From Colwellia sp. MB3u-41 (GTDB lineage Bacteria; Pseudomonadota; Gammaproteobacteria; Enterobacterales; Alteromonadaceae): a DNA stretch of 64,000 nucleotides. Under the pieces are notes generated by a model that did no database searches, was not told the origin of the DNA, and worked only from the letters and a program-made list of their open reading frames with translations. A program made the position numbers and the translations under genes. The DNA lies in NCBI RefSeq assembly GCF_014076845.1, contig NZ_JACGUT010000084.1:620001-684000 (forward strand), in the 5' to 3' direction. Below are positions 47,165-56,571 of the stretch, one piece after another; position 1 is the first letter of the stretch, and every line of letters starts with the position of its first letter.

Positions 47165-49585
47165 ATGAAAAAGCTCGTACTTAGTGTTGCTATTGCCAGT
47201 ATTCTAGGATTAACGGCATGTGATGATGAATCAATTAAAGATGTTCAAAAAGAAGTGGTTGATAACGGCAGTGCCGTAACAGCAACCGCGCGTGTCAAAT
47301 TTGACCCAAGTGCTGGCGCTGCCGGACTTTCTATTCCAAATGACTTGATTTTTCAAGGCACCGTTGACGGTACGTTAGAAATTCCTGTTGTAGATCCAAC
47401 TGATGGTTCAGACCCTTTAGTCGCCATTAGTGCACTAGACGGTTGGTCCATTTCTCAGCCTTTTCCTTTAGCGATTGAATTCCCTGCGGGTACCTCTTTA
47501 GATGCCGCTAGTGCTTCAGAACCTGCGTCGGTAAGAGTTTTTGAAACAATTATGGGGGGTGATGCGAATGACAGTGACTGTACTGCTGTAACACGTGGCC
47601 TTGCCTGTAAGGTTGTTGGTGAGCTTGTGTTCATGCAAGATTTTGTTACGCAAAAGTCTGGCGATAATGTTTTGTTTATCCCAATTCAGCCACTTAAGGC
47701 AGAAACGACCTATGTTATGGTAATGACGAACAACCTTCGTGATAACAATGGTAAAGCTATTGCGGGTTCAACTACCTATGAATTAGCACGTCAAGATATT
47801 AATACTTTACCACTAGGTAATGCATCGCAATTAGGTTTGCAAGCTGCAATTAATAGTTATGAAGCTGCTGTAGTCGCAGCAGGGGTTGGTAGTGATACTA
47901 TTGTTTATACCGCTGCAATGACAACACAATCAACGACGCGAGTATTAAGTACGGTTAAGTCTTTGATGGCTGCGGGCGTACCTCAAATGGTTGCTAATGC
48001 TCAACAAGGAATTCCTGCAATTGGCGTAGTCGATACTGATATTTCAGTTGCAAACGTATTAGCGGGTTCAATTCCAGAAAGTTTGATCCCATTATATTCA
48101 GCAGCAAACTACATGCGTGGTTCAATTACACTTCCTTATTACTCAGGTGTACCTTCTGCCGAAAACCCATTAGCTCCTGTTAATGACTGGTGGCGTGCAC
48201 GTTGTGATTCTGGCGCTACACTTGCAGGCTTAGCAGCAGCAAACCCTGCGGCGATACCTGCTGATGCGTTAGATGCTAATGATGGTTTTTGTATGAATTT
48301 TGGTTTACGTGATTTAAGCTCAAGCGCAAATCCAGTATTAGCCACTCTTGATACCGAACGTAATTTAACTAAGTTTAACCCTATCCCTGCAACAAGTGCG
48401 ATGTTGCCCATTGATGTGCAAATGACTACCCCTGATTTAGTTTGGGCTAACCCAGTACGTGCAAGCATGGGCTTACCGGCATTAGAAGTACCTGAAAATG
48501 GTTGGCCAGTAGCGATTTTAGTGCATGGCATTACTTCAACCAAAGAACAAATGTTACCGATCACCGGTATATTATCGGCATTTGGTATCGCAACTATTGC
48601 GATTGATCAGCCATTACATGGTAGCCGTGGTTTTGATTTTAATGGTGACGGTATTGACGAGATTAATACCTCTACAGTGTCAACATTACACTATATTAAC
48701 TTACGTAGTATGCTGAGTATGCGTGATAATACGCGTCAAAGTACCGCTGATTTATTAGGTTTGCGTTTAGGCATGAATTTCTTAGGTGGTGTTGATAGTG
48801 ATGGTAATCCAATTAAAATTGATAGTTCTAAAGTACACCTTCTAGGACATTCATTAGGAGGTATATATGGTATGAATGCTGTTGGTTTAGCAAATACTGA
48901 ACTAAATCCACAGATTGACGGATTATTTAAAATTGCTAGTACCTCTTTAGCGATGCCAGGTTTAATGTTAGCCAACTTCGGTATAGATTCACCAATATTT
49001 GAAGGCTTAACTAAGTCTAATTTAACTTTACGATTATCGCCTGATTTTGCTGCAGCAGTTGCAGCAACATTACCTGCTGATTATACTCAAGCTGAACTAA
49101 GTGGTTTCTATTTTGCTTTCTATGATGGTTTATCTATTGAGCAAAAAGCAACATTAAATGCTGGATTCGCGCAGTTTACGTTTGCCGCGCAAACGGTTAC
49201 TGATTCTGGTGATCCTATTGCTTATGTACAAGCATTAGCAGCAACGCAAACACCTACACACTTCATTGAAGTTGTTGGTGACGGCGCAGATAACCTTCCA
49301 GACCAAACAGTGACTAACAGAGCACCGTTTACCCCTATGGGAGGCACTGAACCTGCTATTGCTTTATTAGGCTTGGAAGCTGTTAGTGAAACTACTGCTG
49401 GCTCAGGTGTGGTAAGATTTATTCATGGTCATCATACTTCAATACTTGACCCTCGTGCTACTGCCGCTTCACCTGACGCCGGGTTAAGTGCTAGAGCAAC
49501 ACAAGAGATGCAATCACAAGTAGCCGTATTCTTTGCGACGATGGGACAACAGATTAAAGTAACAGATACAGCTGTTGTAAAATAA
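47165..49585 (+). CDS. VolA/Pla-1-family surface lipase/lysophospholipase
   Basis: This 806-residue lipoprotein has the lipobox GLTAC (Cys19). The N-terminal domain is typical of the bacterial virulence-factor lipase family (VKFDPSAGAAGLSIPNDLIF, residues about 45-64). A Big_5-like segment follows, then the hydrolase domain with ILVHGITSTKEQ and the nucleophile LLGHSLGG (Ser563). Such proteins are displayed on the surface and release fatty acids from phospholipid or lysophospholipid. The nearby fadD would activate the released acids. The gene has its own terminator. Confidence 0.92.
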   Translation: MKKLVLSVAIASILGLTACDDESIKDVQKEVVDNGSAVTATARVKFDPSAGAAGLSIPNDLIFQGTVDGTLEIPVVDPTDGSDPLVAISALDGWSISQPFPLAIEFPAGTSLDAASASEPASVRVFETIMGGDANDSDCTAVTRGLACKVVGELVFMQDFVTQKSGDNVLFIPIQPLKAETTYVMVMTNNLRDNNGKAIAGSTTYELARQDINTLPLGNASQLGLQAAINSYEAAVVAAGVGSDTIVYTAAMTTQSTTRVLSTVKSLMAAGVPQMVANAQQGIPAIGVVDTDISVANVLAGSIPESLIPLYSAANYMRGSITLPYYSGVPSAENPLAPVNDWWRARCDSGATLAGLAAANPAAIPADALDANDGFCMNFGLRDLSSSANPVLATLDTERNLTKFNPIPATSAMLPIDVQMTTPDLVWANPVRASMGLPALEVPENGWPVAILVHGITSTKEQMLPITGILSAFGIATIAIDQPLHGSRGFDFNGDGIDEINTSTVSTLHYINLRSMLSMRDNTRQSTADLLGLRLGMNFLGGVDSDGNPIKIDSSKVHLLGHSLGGIYGMNAVGLANTELNPQIDGLFKIASTSLAMPGLMLANFGIDSPIFEGLTKSNLTLRLSPDFAAAVAATLPADYTQAELSGFYFAFYDGLSIEQKATLNAGFAQFTFAAQTVTDSGDPIAYVQALAATQTPTHFIEVVGDGADNLPDQTVTNRAPFTPMGGTEPAIALLGLEAVSETTAGSGVVRFIHGHHTSILDPRATAASPDAGLSARATQEMQSQVAVFFATMGQQIKVTDTAVVK

Positions 49586-49606
49586 AGCTAAGTTTAGCTT
49601 AACTGT

Positions 49607-49634
49607 TAAAAACCCTCTTCGGAGGGTTTTTTAT
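49607..49634 (+). terminator. Terminator of the lipase gene
   Basis: AAAAACCCTC and GAGGGTTTTTT pair around a TTCG tetraloop with a T-run, 21 bases after the stop. Confidence 0.92.
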
Positions 49635-49772
49635 TACCTTTTTTATAGCTTTTTAGTTTCTTAACTTTATTTATGCCGAACACGCCCCATATACCCTATA
49701 GATAAATTAATAAGTTAACCTCAAATATCATAAGTTATTGAACAGAACTGAAGTTATTATTAGGAGAAAGTA

Positions 49773-50834
49773 TTGGAATTTTTATACGAATATGGATTAT
49801 TTTTAGCTAAGGTAGTGACCTTTGTTATTGCTGTTGTAGTCATTGTTGCACTCATTGCATCGTCAGCGATGAAGCAGGGTGGGAAAAAAGGTGAATTAGA
49901 GCTTACCGACTTATCCGAAGAGTTTAGTGATGTAGAAGAAGATATTATTCACTATTTATTATCAAAAGATGAGCTTAAAGAAAAAGAGAAGAAAGATAAG
50001 AAAGCAGCAAAAGAAAAAGCTAAGGCTGATAAAAAGTTAGCTAAAACTCAAGGTGATAATGAGAATTTTAGCCCTAAAGCTGAACCTCGAATTTTTGTGC
50101 TTGATTTTGATGGCAGCATTGACGCACGAGAAGTCAGTGGGTTACGCGAAGAAATATCAGCAATACTCACCGTTGCAACCCCTGAAGATGAAGTGTTTCT
50201 TCGTTTAGAAAGTGGCGGAGGTATGGTGCATGGCTATGGCTTAGCGGCTTCACAACTCGATAGACTTCGCCAGCACCAGATACCATTAACCGCTTCGGTT
50301 GATAAAGTTGCGGCAAGTGGTGGCTATATGATGGCCTGTGTTGCTAACAAAATAATTTCTGCACCATTTGCTATCCTTGGTTCAATAGGTGTTATTGCGC
50401 AGGTGCCTAATTTTCATAAGTTACTCAAGAAAAACGATATTGATTACGAGCAGTTTACTGCAGGTGAATTTAAACGCACTGTTACCATGTTTGGTGAAAA
50501 CACCGATAAAGGTCGTGAAAAGTTCTCTGAAGAATTAGAAGAGACTCATGTATTATTCAAAGACTTTGTTCGTGAACACCGCCCAAGTTTAGATATTGAT
50601 AAGGTAGCAACAGGTGAGCATTGGTTTGGTAGCACGGCGAAAGCGCTTGGTTTGGTTGATGAGATACAAACAAGTGATGATTTTTTACAGTCGCGCAGTA
50701 AATCACATCAAATAATTGCTTTGAAATACGTGATTAAAAAAACCTTAGCTGAAAAGTTTTCAAAAGCGGCTTCAATGTCTGTTGATACGATTTTTAGTAA
50801 ACTTTGGCAAAATAATCGTATATTCCCAAGTTAA
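49773..50834 (+). CDS. sohB: Protease SohB
   Basis: The 353-residue S49 peptidase starts with TTG after AGGAG. A membrane anchor (about 8-32) is followed by a highly charged Lys/Glu helix (about 60-95). The peptidase domain has LESGGGMVHGYG, the catalytic Ser in VAASGGYMMAC, GSIGVIAQ, and the Lys in GEFKRTV. It degrades periplasmic or membrane proteins, like the signal-peptide peptidase SppA. A terminator follows. Confidence 0.95.
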   Translation: MEFLYEYGLFLAKVVTFVIAVVVIVALIASSAMKQGGKKGELELTDLSEEFSDVEEDIIHYLLSKDELKEKEKKDKKAAKEKAKADKKLAKTQGDNENFSPKAEPRIFVLDFDGSIDAREVSGLREEISAILTVATPEDEVFLRLESGGGMVHGYGLAASQLDRLRQHQIPLTASVDKVAASGGYMMACVANKIISAPFAILGSIGVIAQVPNFHKLLKKNDIDYEQFTAGEFKRTVTMFGENTDKGREKFSEELEETHVLFKDFVREHRPSLDIDKVATGEHWFGSTAKALGLVDEIQTSDDFLQSRSKSHQIIALKYVIKKTLAEKFSKAASMSVDTIFSKLWQNNRIFPS

Positions 50835-50857
50835 TTCGCATGTAGTGATTAAGATCT

Positions 50858-50890
50858 AAAAAAGGATGCTTATGGCATCCTTTTTTTTCG
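50858..50890 (+). terminator. Terminator of sohB
   Basis: AAAAAAGGATGC and GCATCCTTTTTT pair over twelve bases around TTATG, followed by more T. Confidence 0.92.
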
Positions 50891-51001
50891 TTTTACACTA
50901 TTATAAATCGATGTATTTAAAACACATTACTTTACGAGAAGTTCTAGAGAAACTACAGATAAAGCTTAAGAGGTAAGGTAAAAATCAAACCATACTAAAC
51001 G

Positions 51002-51271
51002 CTATTCAGCAACCGATAGTGACTTTGTAAAGCTTTGCTTATCTGCTTGCTCTAAGTCGTTAATCTGTTCTATCTGAGCGTTAATAACAGCTTTAGCTAA
51101 CGTTATTTTGCTAGTTTCAAATTTCATTGAATCAGCGAGGCTTTTTTGAGCCGCTTCAATAATTGAAAAACTTGCTACGGTTTCTACTTCTACTAATTCG
51201 ATAGCCTGAACTTGTGCTAACATCATGGTTGTTACTAATGTTAATGCTGCGATTTTATTAAAAACTTTCAT
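51002..51271 (-). CDS. Small exported helical protein, unknown function
   Basis: The 89-residue product has a clear signal peptide (residues 1-23, ending AQVQA). Its mature part of about 66 residues is strongly helical (IIEAAQKSLADSMKFETSK, INAQIEQINDLEQADKQ). No Cys. GGTGACC-type spacing with AAAGG upstream gives a good start. I recognise no family. It is divergently transcribed from gcvA. Confidence 0.7.
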   Translation of the reverse strand: MKVFNKIAALTLVTTMMLAQVQAIELVEVETVASFSIIEAAQKSLADSMKFETSKITLAKAVINAQIEQINDLEQADKQSFTKSLSVAE

Positions 51272-51566
51272 AGGGTCACCTTTAAATTAAACGTTATATC
51301 CATATAGATGTTTTGGGACCTTTTCTTACTTAATTCTTGAATATGGGTTGGGAATCACATTCAATAGTTAGCCCAATATTTTTGGGATAAAGATGAAGTC
51401 CTTCATCTATGAAGCGAATTCTACGTTAACACTGGCAACTTTTAAAATGACAATTTATAATGTTTCTCATTAGAAAAACTAATGAAAGATAGTTATTTAT
51501 TATTGTTGGTTATTTATGCATTCGTTTTGAGTGCCATTATAAAAAAATCATAGAAAAAGGTGAATT

Positions 51567-52481
51567 TTGTCTAATAGACTCCCTCCACTAAACGCTCTTA
51601 GGGCATTTGAAGCATCAGCAAGACAATTGAGTTTTACCCGTGCGGCTGAAGAATTATTCGTCACTCAAGCCGCTATTAGCCATCAAATAAAATCGCTAGA
51701 AGAATTTTTAGGCATAAAGTTATTTATGCGTAAAAATCGTGCTTTGTTGTTATCTGAAGAAGGTCAAGCATATTATCTCGATATTAAAGATGTTTTTAAT
51801 GCCATAAATGATGCGACCGAACGTTTGTTAGCACGTGGTGAAAAAGGGGCAATAACGGTTAGTACCCAACCTAGCTTTGCTATTCAGTGGCTTGTACCAA
51901 GGTTGAACGCTTTTTATGCTTTACACCCAGACATTGATGTTCGTATTAAAGCGGTTGATCAACCGGAGAATTCGCTTACTGAAGATGTTGATGTCGCTAT
52001 CTATTATGGACGTGGCCATTGGGTAGATATACACGCAGAGCAATTACAAAAAGAATATCTTGTTCCTGTGTGTTCACCTCTACTTTTACAAGGTAAAAAA
52101 CCACTCAGTAAAGTTGAAGATCTCGTTAACCATACTTTATTGCATGATACTTCTCGTCGAGATTGGAAGCGATGGTTTAAACAAGTCGGTGTTAAAGCCA
52201 CTAACGTTAATCATGGGCCTATTTTTAGCCATTCCGCTATGGTTGTACAAGCGGCATTACATGGACAAGGTGTTGCGTTAGCCCATAGTTTCCTTGCCAA
52301 ACCAGATATTGCTGCTGGAAGGCTTATCTGTCCCTTTGATGAGGTACTAGAAAGTAAAAGTGCTTATTATGTTGTCTGTCGAGGGCGGCAAGTAGATATT
52401 GGCAAAATCGCCGCTTTTCGCGAATGGGTCCTTGATACCGTCGCTCAAGACTTAGAAGAATTAAATGACCGATATGACTAG
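51567..52481 (+). CDS. gcvA: LysR-type regulator GcvA
   Basis: The 304-residue regulator starts with TTG after AAAAGG. Its winged HTH (about 8-67: RAFEASARQLSFTRAAEELFVTQAAISHQIKSLE) and the LysR substrate-binding domain closely match GcvA, which activates or represses the glycine-cleavage operon. No gcvTHP operon is in the window. The gcvA-DUF423-rlmM order is conserved in enterics. The gene overlaps the next hydrolase gene by 17 bases. Confidence 0.93.
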   Translation: MSNRLPPLNALRAFEASARQLSFTRAAEELFVTQAAISHQIKSLEEFLGIKLFMRKNRALLLSEEGQAYYLDIKDVFNAINDATERLLARGEKGAITVSTQPSFAIQWLVPRLNAFYALHPDIDVRIKAVDQPENSLTEDVDVAIYYGRGHWVDIHAEQLQKEYLVPVCSPLLLQGKKPLSKVEDLVNHTLLHDTSRRDWKRWFKQVGVKATNVNHGPIFSHSAMVVQAALHGQGVALAHSFLAKPDIAAGRLICPFDEVLESKSAYYVVCRGRQVDIGKIAAFREWVLDTVAQDLEELNDRYD

Positions 52482-53145
52482 TACAGTAGAGCATCCTATT
52501 TCAACGATTAATAATACGGTATCAACCGCCAAAGCTTTTGTTATTTTTGCTCATGGTGCGGGCGCTGATAAAAGTCATGAATTTATGGAGCAAGTCAGTC
52601 GTGCTTTAAATAAGAAAAATATAAATGTATTACGATTTAATTTTGCTTATATGGATGCTCGTTTGGCGGAAGGTAACCGTAGGCCTCCCGATAGAATGCC
52701 AAAGTTATTACAGTGTTTTGAAAAGGTTATTAACGAATTAGAGACTCATTTGCCTATTTTTCTTGCGGGTAAATCAATGGGAGGCAGAGTTGCCGCTACA
52801 TTGGCAAGCGATAAAGCGTTAAAGGCTTTGGGAGTGATGTGTTTAGGTTATCCGTTTCATCCTCAGAAACAGCCTGAAAAATTAAGGTTAGCGCCTTTGC
52901 AAGAAACACAAAAATCTATTTTAATTTTGCAGGGATCACGTGATGCTTTAGGTAATAAAGAAGAAATATTGGGATATGAATATTCAGCGCATTGCCGTTG
53001 TGTATTCTTTGAAGATGGCGATCATAATTTAAAGCCACGGATAAAATCAGGCTTTACTCATATTCAGCATATAGAAAAAGCGGTTAACGAAATGGTGAAC
53101 TTTATTGATGAGTCTCTTGAAGCCAATCAGGTATTGCTCGCATGA
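52465..53145 (+). CDS. Alpha/beta hydrolase of the KANSL3/Tex30 type
   Basis: This 226-residue protein has FAHGAGADKSHEFM (oxyanion region, about residues 27-40), VLRFNFAYMDARLAEGNRRPPDR, the nucleophile Ser in LAGKSMGGRVA and the His in FEDGDHNLKP. It belongs to the small alpha/beta hydrolases related to Tex30. The substrate is unknown. It starts within gcvA and its last codons overlap the DUF423 gene, so the set is translationally coupled. Confidence 0.9.
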   Translation: MTDMTSTVEHPISTINNTVSTAKAFVIFAHGAGADKSHEFMEQVSRALNKKNINVLRFNFAYMDARLAEGNRRPPDRMPKLLQCFEKVINELETHLPIFLAGKSMGGRVAATLASDKALKALGVMCLGYPFHPQKQPEKLRLAPLQETQKSILILQGSRDALGNKEEILGYEYSAHCRCVFFEDGDHNLKPRIKSGFTHIQHIEKAVNEMVNFIDESLEANQVLLA

Positions 53146-53600
53146 AAAATAGCAATAATAACTTTTATGCGAATTACTTAACGGTCATCATGATATTTGT
53201 TGGTATCAGTGGCTGTTTTTCTGTATTATTCGGCGCTTGGTTTGCCCATGCTGGGGTGAACATGCCAAATGAAGTACAATCACGCCTTGCTCACGCATTG
53301 CAATATCAATTTTTTCATACTTTAGCACTGTTTTCTGTAGCAATTTTTTTGCAACTGCTAACACGTAAGCATTATGCTGCTAAAGTTATTAATCTTTTAT
53401 ATTTATCGGCGAGTTTTTTTATTGTTGGGATTTTACTTTTTAGTGGTGTTTTGTATATAAAAACATTTTTTGATTTTACCACGATCGGAAAAGTTGTTCC
53501 TTTTGGTGGTATATCATTTGCGCTGGGTTGGTTGTGTATCAGCTGGGCGGGAATTAATAGAACTGTGCACAATTCAAGCACAGATCAAGATCGTTTGTAG
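53142..53600 (+). CDS. ygdD: DUF423 membrane protein (YgdD-like)
   Basis: The 152-residue protein has four membrane helices. The segment GCFSVLFGAWFAHAGV followed by ALQYQFFHTLALF (about residues 25-65) and GKVVPFGGISFALGW near the end are DUF423 signatures. Role unknown. It sits between gcvA and rlmM as in E. coli. Confidence 0.9.
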   Translation: MKNSNNNFYANYLTVIMIFVGISGCFSVLFGAWFAHAGVNMPNEVQSRLAHALQYQFFHTLALFSVAIFLQLLTRKHYAAKVINLLYLSASFFIVGILLFSGVLYIKTFFDFTTIGKVVPFGGISFALGWLCISWAGINRTVHNSSTDQDRL

Positions 53601-53611
53601 GTAACATAGTT

Positions 53612-54706
53612 ATGACCTCTATTATATTATATTGTCGCCCAGGCTTTGAAAAAGAGTGTGGTGCAGAAATTCAAGAAAAAGCCTCGTGGAATGAAATATT
53701 TGGCTATTTACAGCTGACTAAAAACGAAGGTTTAGTATATTTTCATTTAAATAATCCCGAAGACGGTGAGGTTTTAATGAAAAACATCCCATTGCGACGC
53801 TTGATATTTGCTCGCGATTGGTTTGTTACGGTAACTGATAAAATTGATCTACCCGATTATAATCGTGTTGAAGCTATTACTGAAGTATTAGGTAATGAAT
53901 GGCAATATGCCGATTTACGTATGGAAATGCTTGATACAAACGAAGGCAAAGAACTTTCAAAGTTCTGTCGTAAGTTGTCTGTGCCATTACGCCAAGCATT
54001 ACGTAAACATAAAATTCTTACGGAAAAAGGGAATCACGATGGCGCGATTTTACATGGCTTGTTTTTAAGTGGTAAAGAAGCCATCTTTGGTTTTTCACTT
54101 GCAGATAATAGCTCTGTTTATACGATGGGTATTCCAAGATTGAAGTTTCCTAGCGCTTCGCCAAGTCGTTCAACACTAAAATTAGATGAAGCTTTTTTAC
54201 ACTTTGTTCCGCGTGACGAATGGGATGAACGTTTGACATCAGGGCTTAATGCCGTTGATTTAGGCGCTGCTCCTGGCGGCTGGACCTATCAATTAGTGCG
54301 CCGTGGCATGATGGTTACTGCTATTGATAATGGCGCTATGGCCGAGTCATTAATGGATACAGGGCAAGTTAAACACCGTATGATGGATGGCTTTAAATAC
54401 ATACCGATGAAAAGAAATGTTCATTGGTTAGTTTGTGACATGATTGAAAAACCACAGCGTGTTGCTAAGCTAATGGCTGAGTGGCTATTAAATGGTTACT
54501 GTAAAGAAGCTATATTTAATTTAAAGCTGCCGATGAAAGGCCGTTATCAGGAAGTCACTAATGACTTACAAATAATTAAAGATGCTTTTAGTGAACATCA
54601 AGTAAAGTATGAACTTTATGCTAAGCACCTTTATTATGACCGTGAAGAAATAACAGTACATGCAAGATTATTATCTCCTCCTCCACTAAAAGCAGAGAAA
54701 GATTAA
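53612..54706 (+). CDS. rlmM: 23S rRNA 2'-O-methyltransferase RlmM
   Basis: The 364-residue enzyme has an N-terminal THUMP-like region and a Rossmann methyltransferase domain with the SAM loop VDLGAAPGGWTYQLV (about residues 208-222). The catalytic tetrad includes Lys in NLKLPMKGR and Asp in LVCDMIEKP. It methylates C2498 of 23S rRNA. Eleven bases after DUF423. Confidence 0.96.
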   Translation: MTSIILYCRPGFEKECGAEIQEKASWNEIFGYLQLTKNEGLVYFHLNNPEDGEVLMKNIPLRRLIFARDWFVTVTDKIDLPDYNRVEAITEVLGNEWQYADLRMEMLDTNEGKELSKFCRKLSVPLRQALRKHKILTEKGNHDGAILHGLFLSGKEAIFGFSLADNSSVYTMGIPRLKFPSASPSRSTLKLDEAFLHFVPRDEWDERLTSGLNAVDLGAAPGGWTYQLVRRGMMVTAIDNGAMAESLMDTGQVKHRMMDGFKYIPMKRNVHWLVCDMIEKPQRVAKLMAEWLLNGYCKEAIFNLKLPMKGRYQEVTNDLQIIKDAFSEHQVKYELYAKHLYYDREEITVHARLLSPPPLKAEKD

Positions 54707-54788
54707 TGACAGAAACTAAGTGATCATTTTATCTGTGTTTTAAACAGATCTCTTAACAAATATAGCGAGGCTCATTTTGCTTAACAAT

Positions 54789-54818
54789 AAAAAACCGACA
54801 TGATGTCGGTTTTTTATT
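54789..54818. terminator. Terminator between rlmM and the isocitrate dehydrogenase gene
   Basis: AAAAAACCGACAT and ATGTCGGTTTTTT form an almost loop-free stem flanked by A and T-runs, so it serves both convergent genes. Confidence 0.9.
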
Positions 54819-54866
54819 GTTTTTTAGAAAGCGATTGAGCGCTAACTATTAATCGGTATTGAAGCC

Positions 54867-55874
54867 TTATAGGCGTTCTAGTACCGCTTCAGTAAAGTCA
54901 GTTGTACCATGTGTACCACCTAAATCACGAGTAGTCCTATCACCACTGGCAATAACATCCGTAATAGCATTACGAATATTACGTGCTTTATCACCCATAT
55001 CTAAATATTCTAACATTTGAATAGCGGCTAGGATCACTGATGTAGGGTTCGCTAAATTTTTGCCAGCAATATCTGGAGCACTGCCGTGAACGGCTTCGAA
55101 AATAGCACAGTCAACGCCAATATTAGCGCCAGGTGCCATACCTAAACCACCAACTAAACCTGCACATAAGTCAGATAGAATATCGCCAAATAAATTGGTA
55201 GTAACGATTACGTCGAACTGTTCAGGGTTCATGACTAATTGCATACAACAATTATCAACGATCATTTCTGTGGATTCGATTTGAGGGTAGCGTGTGGCAA
55301 CTTCTCTGGCTACTTTTAAAAACAAGCCTGAGGTTGATTTTAAAATATTTGCTTTATGAACAGCGGTTACTTTTTTACGGCCTTCTTTTATTGCTGTTTC
55401 GTAGGCAAATGTAAGAATACGTTCTGCACCTTCTCGCGTGACTAAGCTTTTCGCTTCAGCAACTTCACCATCTTCAGAGATAATTTGCCCTAAGCCTGAA
55501 TACATACCTTCAGTATTTTCACGTACGGTAATTATATTGATATCTTCGTAGCGGGCTTTGGTACCTTTAAACGAAATAACAGGGCGAACATTGGCGTAAA
55601 GTTGAAAGTGTTTACGTAAAGTTACATTAATAGAGGTAAAACCTTCGCCAACAGGTGTTGTAAGGGGACCTTTAAGTGCAATTCTATTTTTTTGGATGAG
55701 CGCTAATGTACTTTCAGGAATTAAGTCACCATGGTTTTGGAGAGCGGTAAGACCAGCATCTGCATATTCATACTCAAAACCACATCCGGCTTTGTCTAGA
55801 ATTTTAATCGTAGCATCGATAATATCGGGACCGATGCCATCGCCAGGAATTACTGTTATGGTTTGTGTAGCCAT
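54867..55874 (-). CDS. NAD-type isocitrate dehydrogenase
   Basis: I chose ATG 55874 (GAAAGG upstream, start ATQTITVIPGDGIGPDI), giving 335 residues. It has LRKHFQLYANVRP and TVRENTEGMYSGLGQ (substrate Arg and Ser/Tyr region), the metal-binding Asp in VTTNLFGDILSDL, and EAVHGSAPDIAGK (NAD specificity region). It is the monofunctional NAD-linked form related to mitochondrial IDH and isopropylmalate dehydrogenase, rather than the 416-residue NADP Icd of enterics. Oxidises isocitrate to 2-oxoglutarate. Confidence 0.9.
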   Translation of the reverse strand: MATQTITVIPGDGIGPDIIDATIKILDKAGCGFEYEYADAGLTALQNHGDLIPESTLALIQKNRIALKGPLTTPVGEGFTSINVTLRKHFQLYANVRPVISFKGTKARYEDINIITVRENTEGMYSGLGQIISEDGEVAEAKSLVTREGAERILTFAYETAIKEGRKKVTAVHKANILKSTSGLFLKVAREVATRYPQIESTEMIVDNCCMQLVMNPEQFDVIVTTNLFGDILSDLCAGLVGGLGMAPGANIGVDCAIFEAVHGSAPDIAGKNLANPTSVILAAIQMLEYLDMGDKARNIRNAITDVIASGDRTTRDLGGTHGTTDFTEAVLERL

Positions 55875-56078
55875 TTTTTTGCCTTTCAAAAGAGTTTATC
55901 AAGTTAGGAAACGGGTGCTGTTATAGCACGCTGTACGTGTGTAATCTATGATAAAACCTTTCATGCCATATACATGGTAAGTTTTATCTTAGTGAATGTT
56001 ATAGCAGCTAGTATAGATGATCGTTTAATAAAACGTTATTAGACTTTTGTTTTATTAAACCGGCTTTAAATTCGCCAA

Positions 56079-56456
56079 TTATAGCTGCTGAAATTGTTCA
56101 TAAGCAGTGTTGCCAATGGCAATAAGTGAGCCATTTTTAAATAACAGTGCTGTGCATTCATCTTGGGTGGTAAACCCGTCAGATTTTACGTGTTGAGTAC
56201 GATAGAAGGTCACTTGAAAACTATCTTCAGCAATTTTTTTCGCTTCGGTAATATCTGGGCTGCCTAGTTCTTCTATTGCTTGTTCAAAATTAAACTTTTC
56301 TAATGTTAATTTACCAATGTACTGTTTGTTATATGATTCACGATCACCCCATTCCATATCAGAAGGACTGTCATCATAAAAGTTTACCACTAGCGCAACA
56401 AAAACACCGTAAATGGCTAATGCTATTAAGATACGAGAGACAACTTTCTTATTCAT
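56079..56456 (-). CDS. DUF3192 protein, membrane-anchored paralogue
   Basis: The 125-residue protein has an N-terminal membrane anchor (about 8-26). The DUF3192 core follows: WGDRESYNKQYIGKLTL, FEQAIEELGSPDI, FQVTFYRTQHVKSDGFTTQDECTALLFKNG. Its function is unknown. A second copy with a lipoprotein signal lies at 62613-62996; the two share the YRTxxVxxDxxTxxDECT pattern. No lipobox here. Confidence 0.88.
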   Translation of the reverse strand: MNKKVVSRILIALAIYGVFVALVVNFYDDSPSDMEWGDRESYNKQYIGKLTLEKFNFEQAIEELGSPDITEAKKIAEDSFQVTFYRTQHVKSDGFTTQDECTALLFKNGSLIAIGNTAYEQFQQL

Positions 56457-56571
56457 TTATTACAAATTCCATTAAATTATTTCTCAATAGCCATCGATGA
56501 AGCTTAAAAATAGCTCATTATTGTAGTCAATTTATATAAAGTTTAACACTGACTTTTATGCTGACATAACC

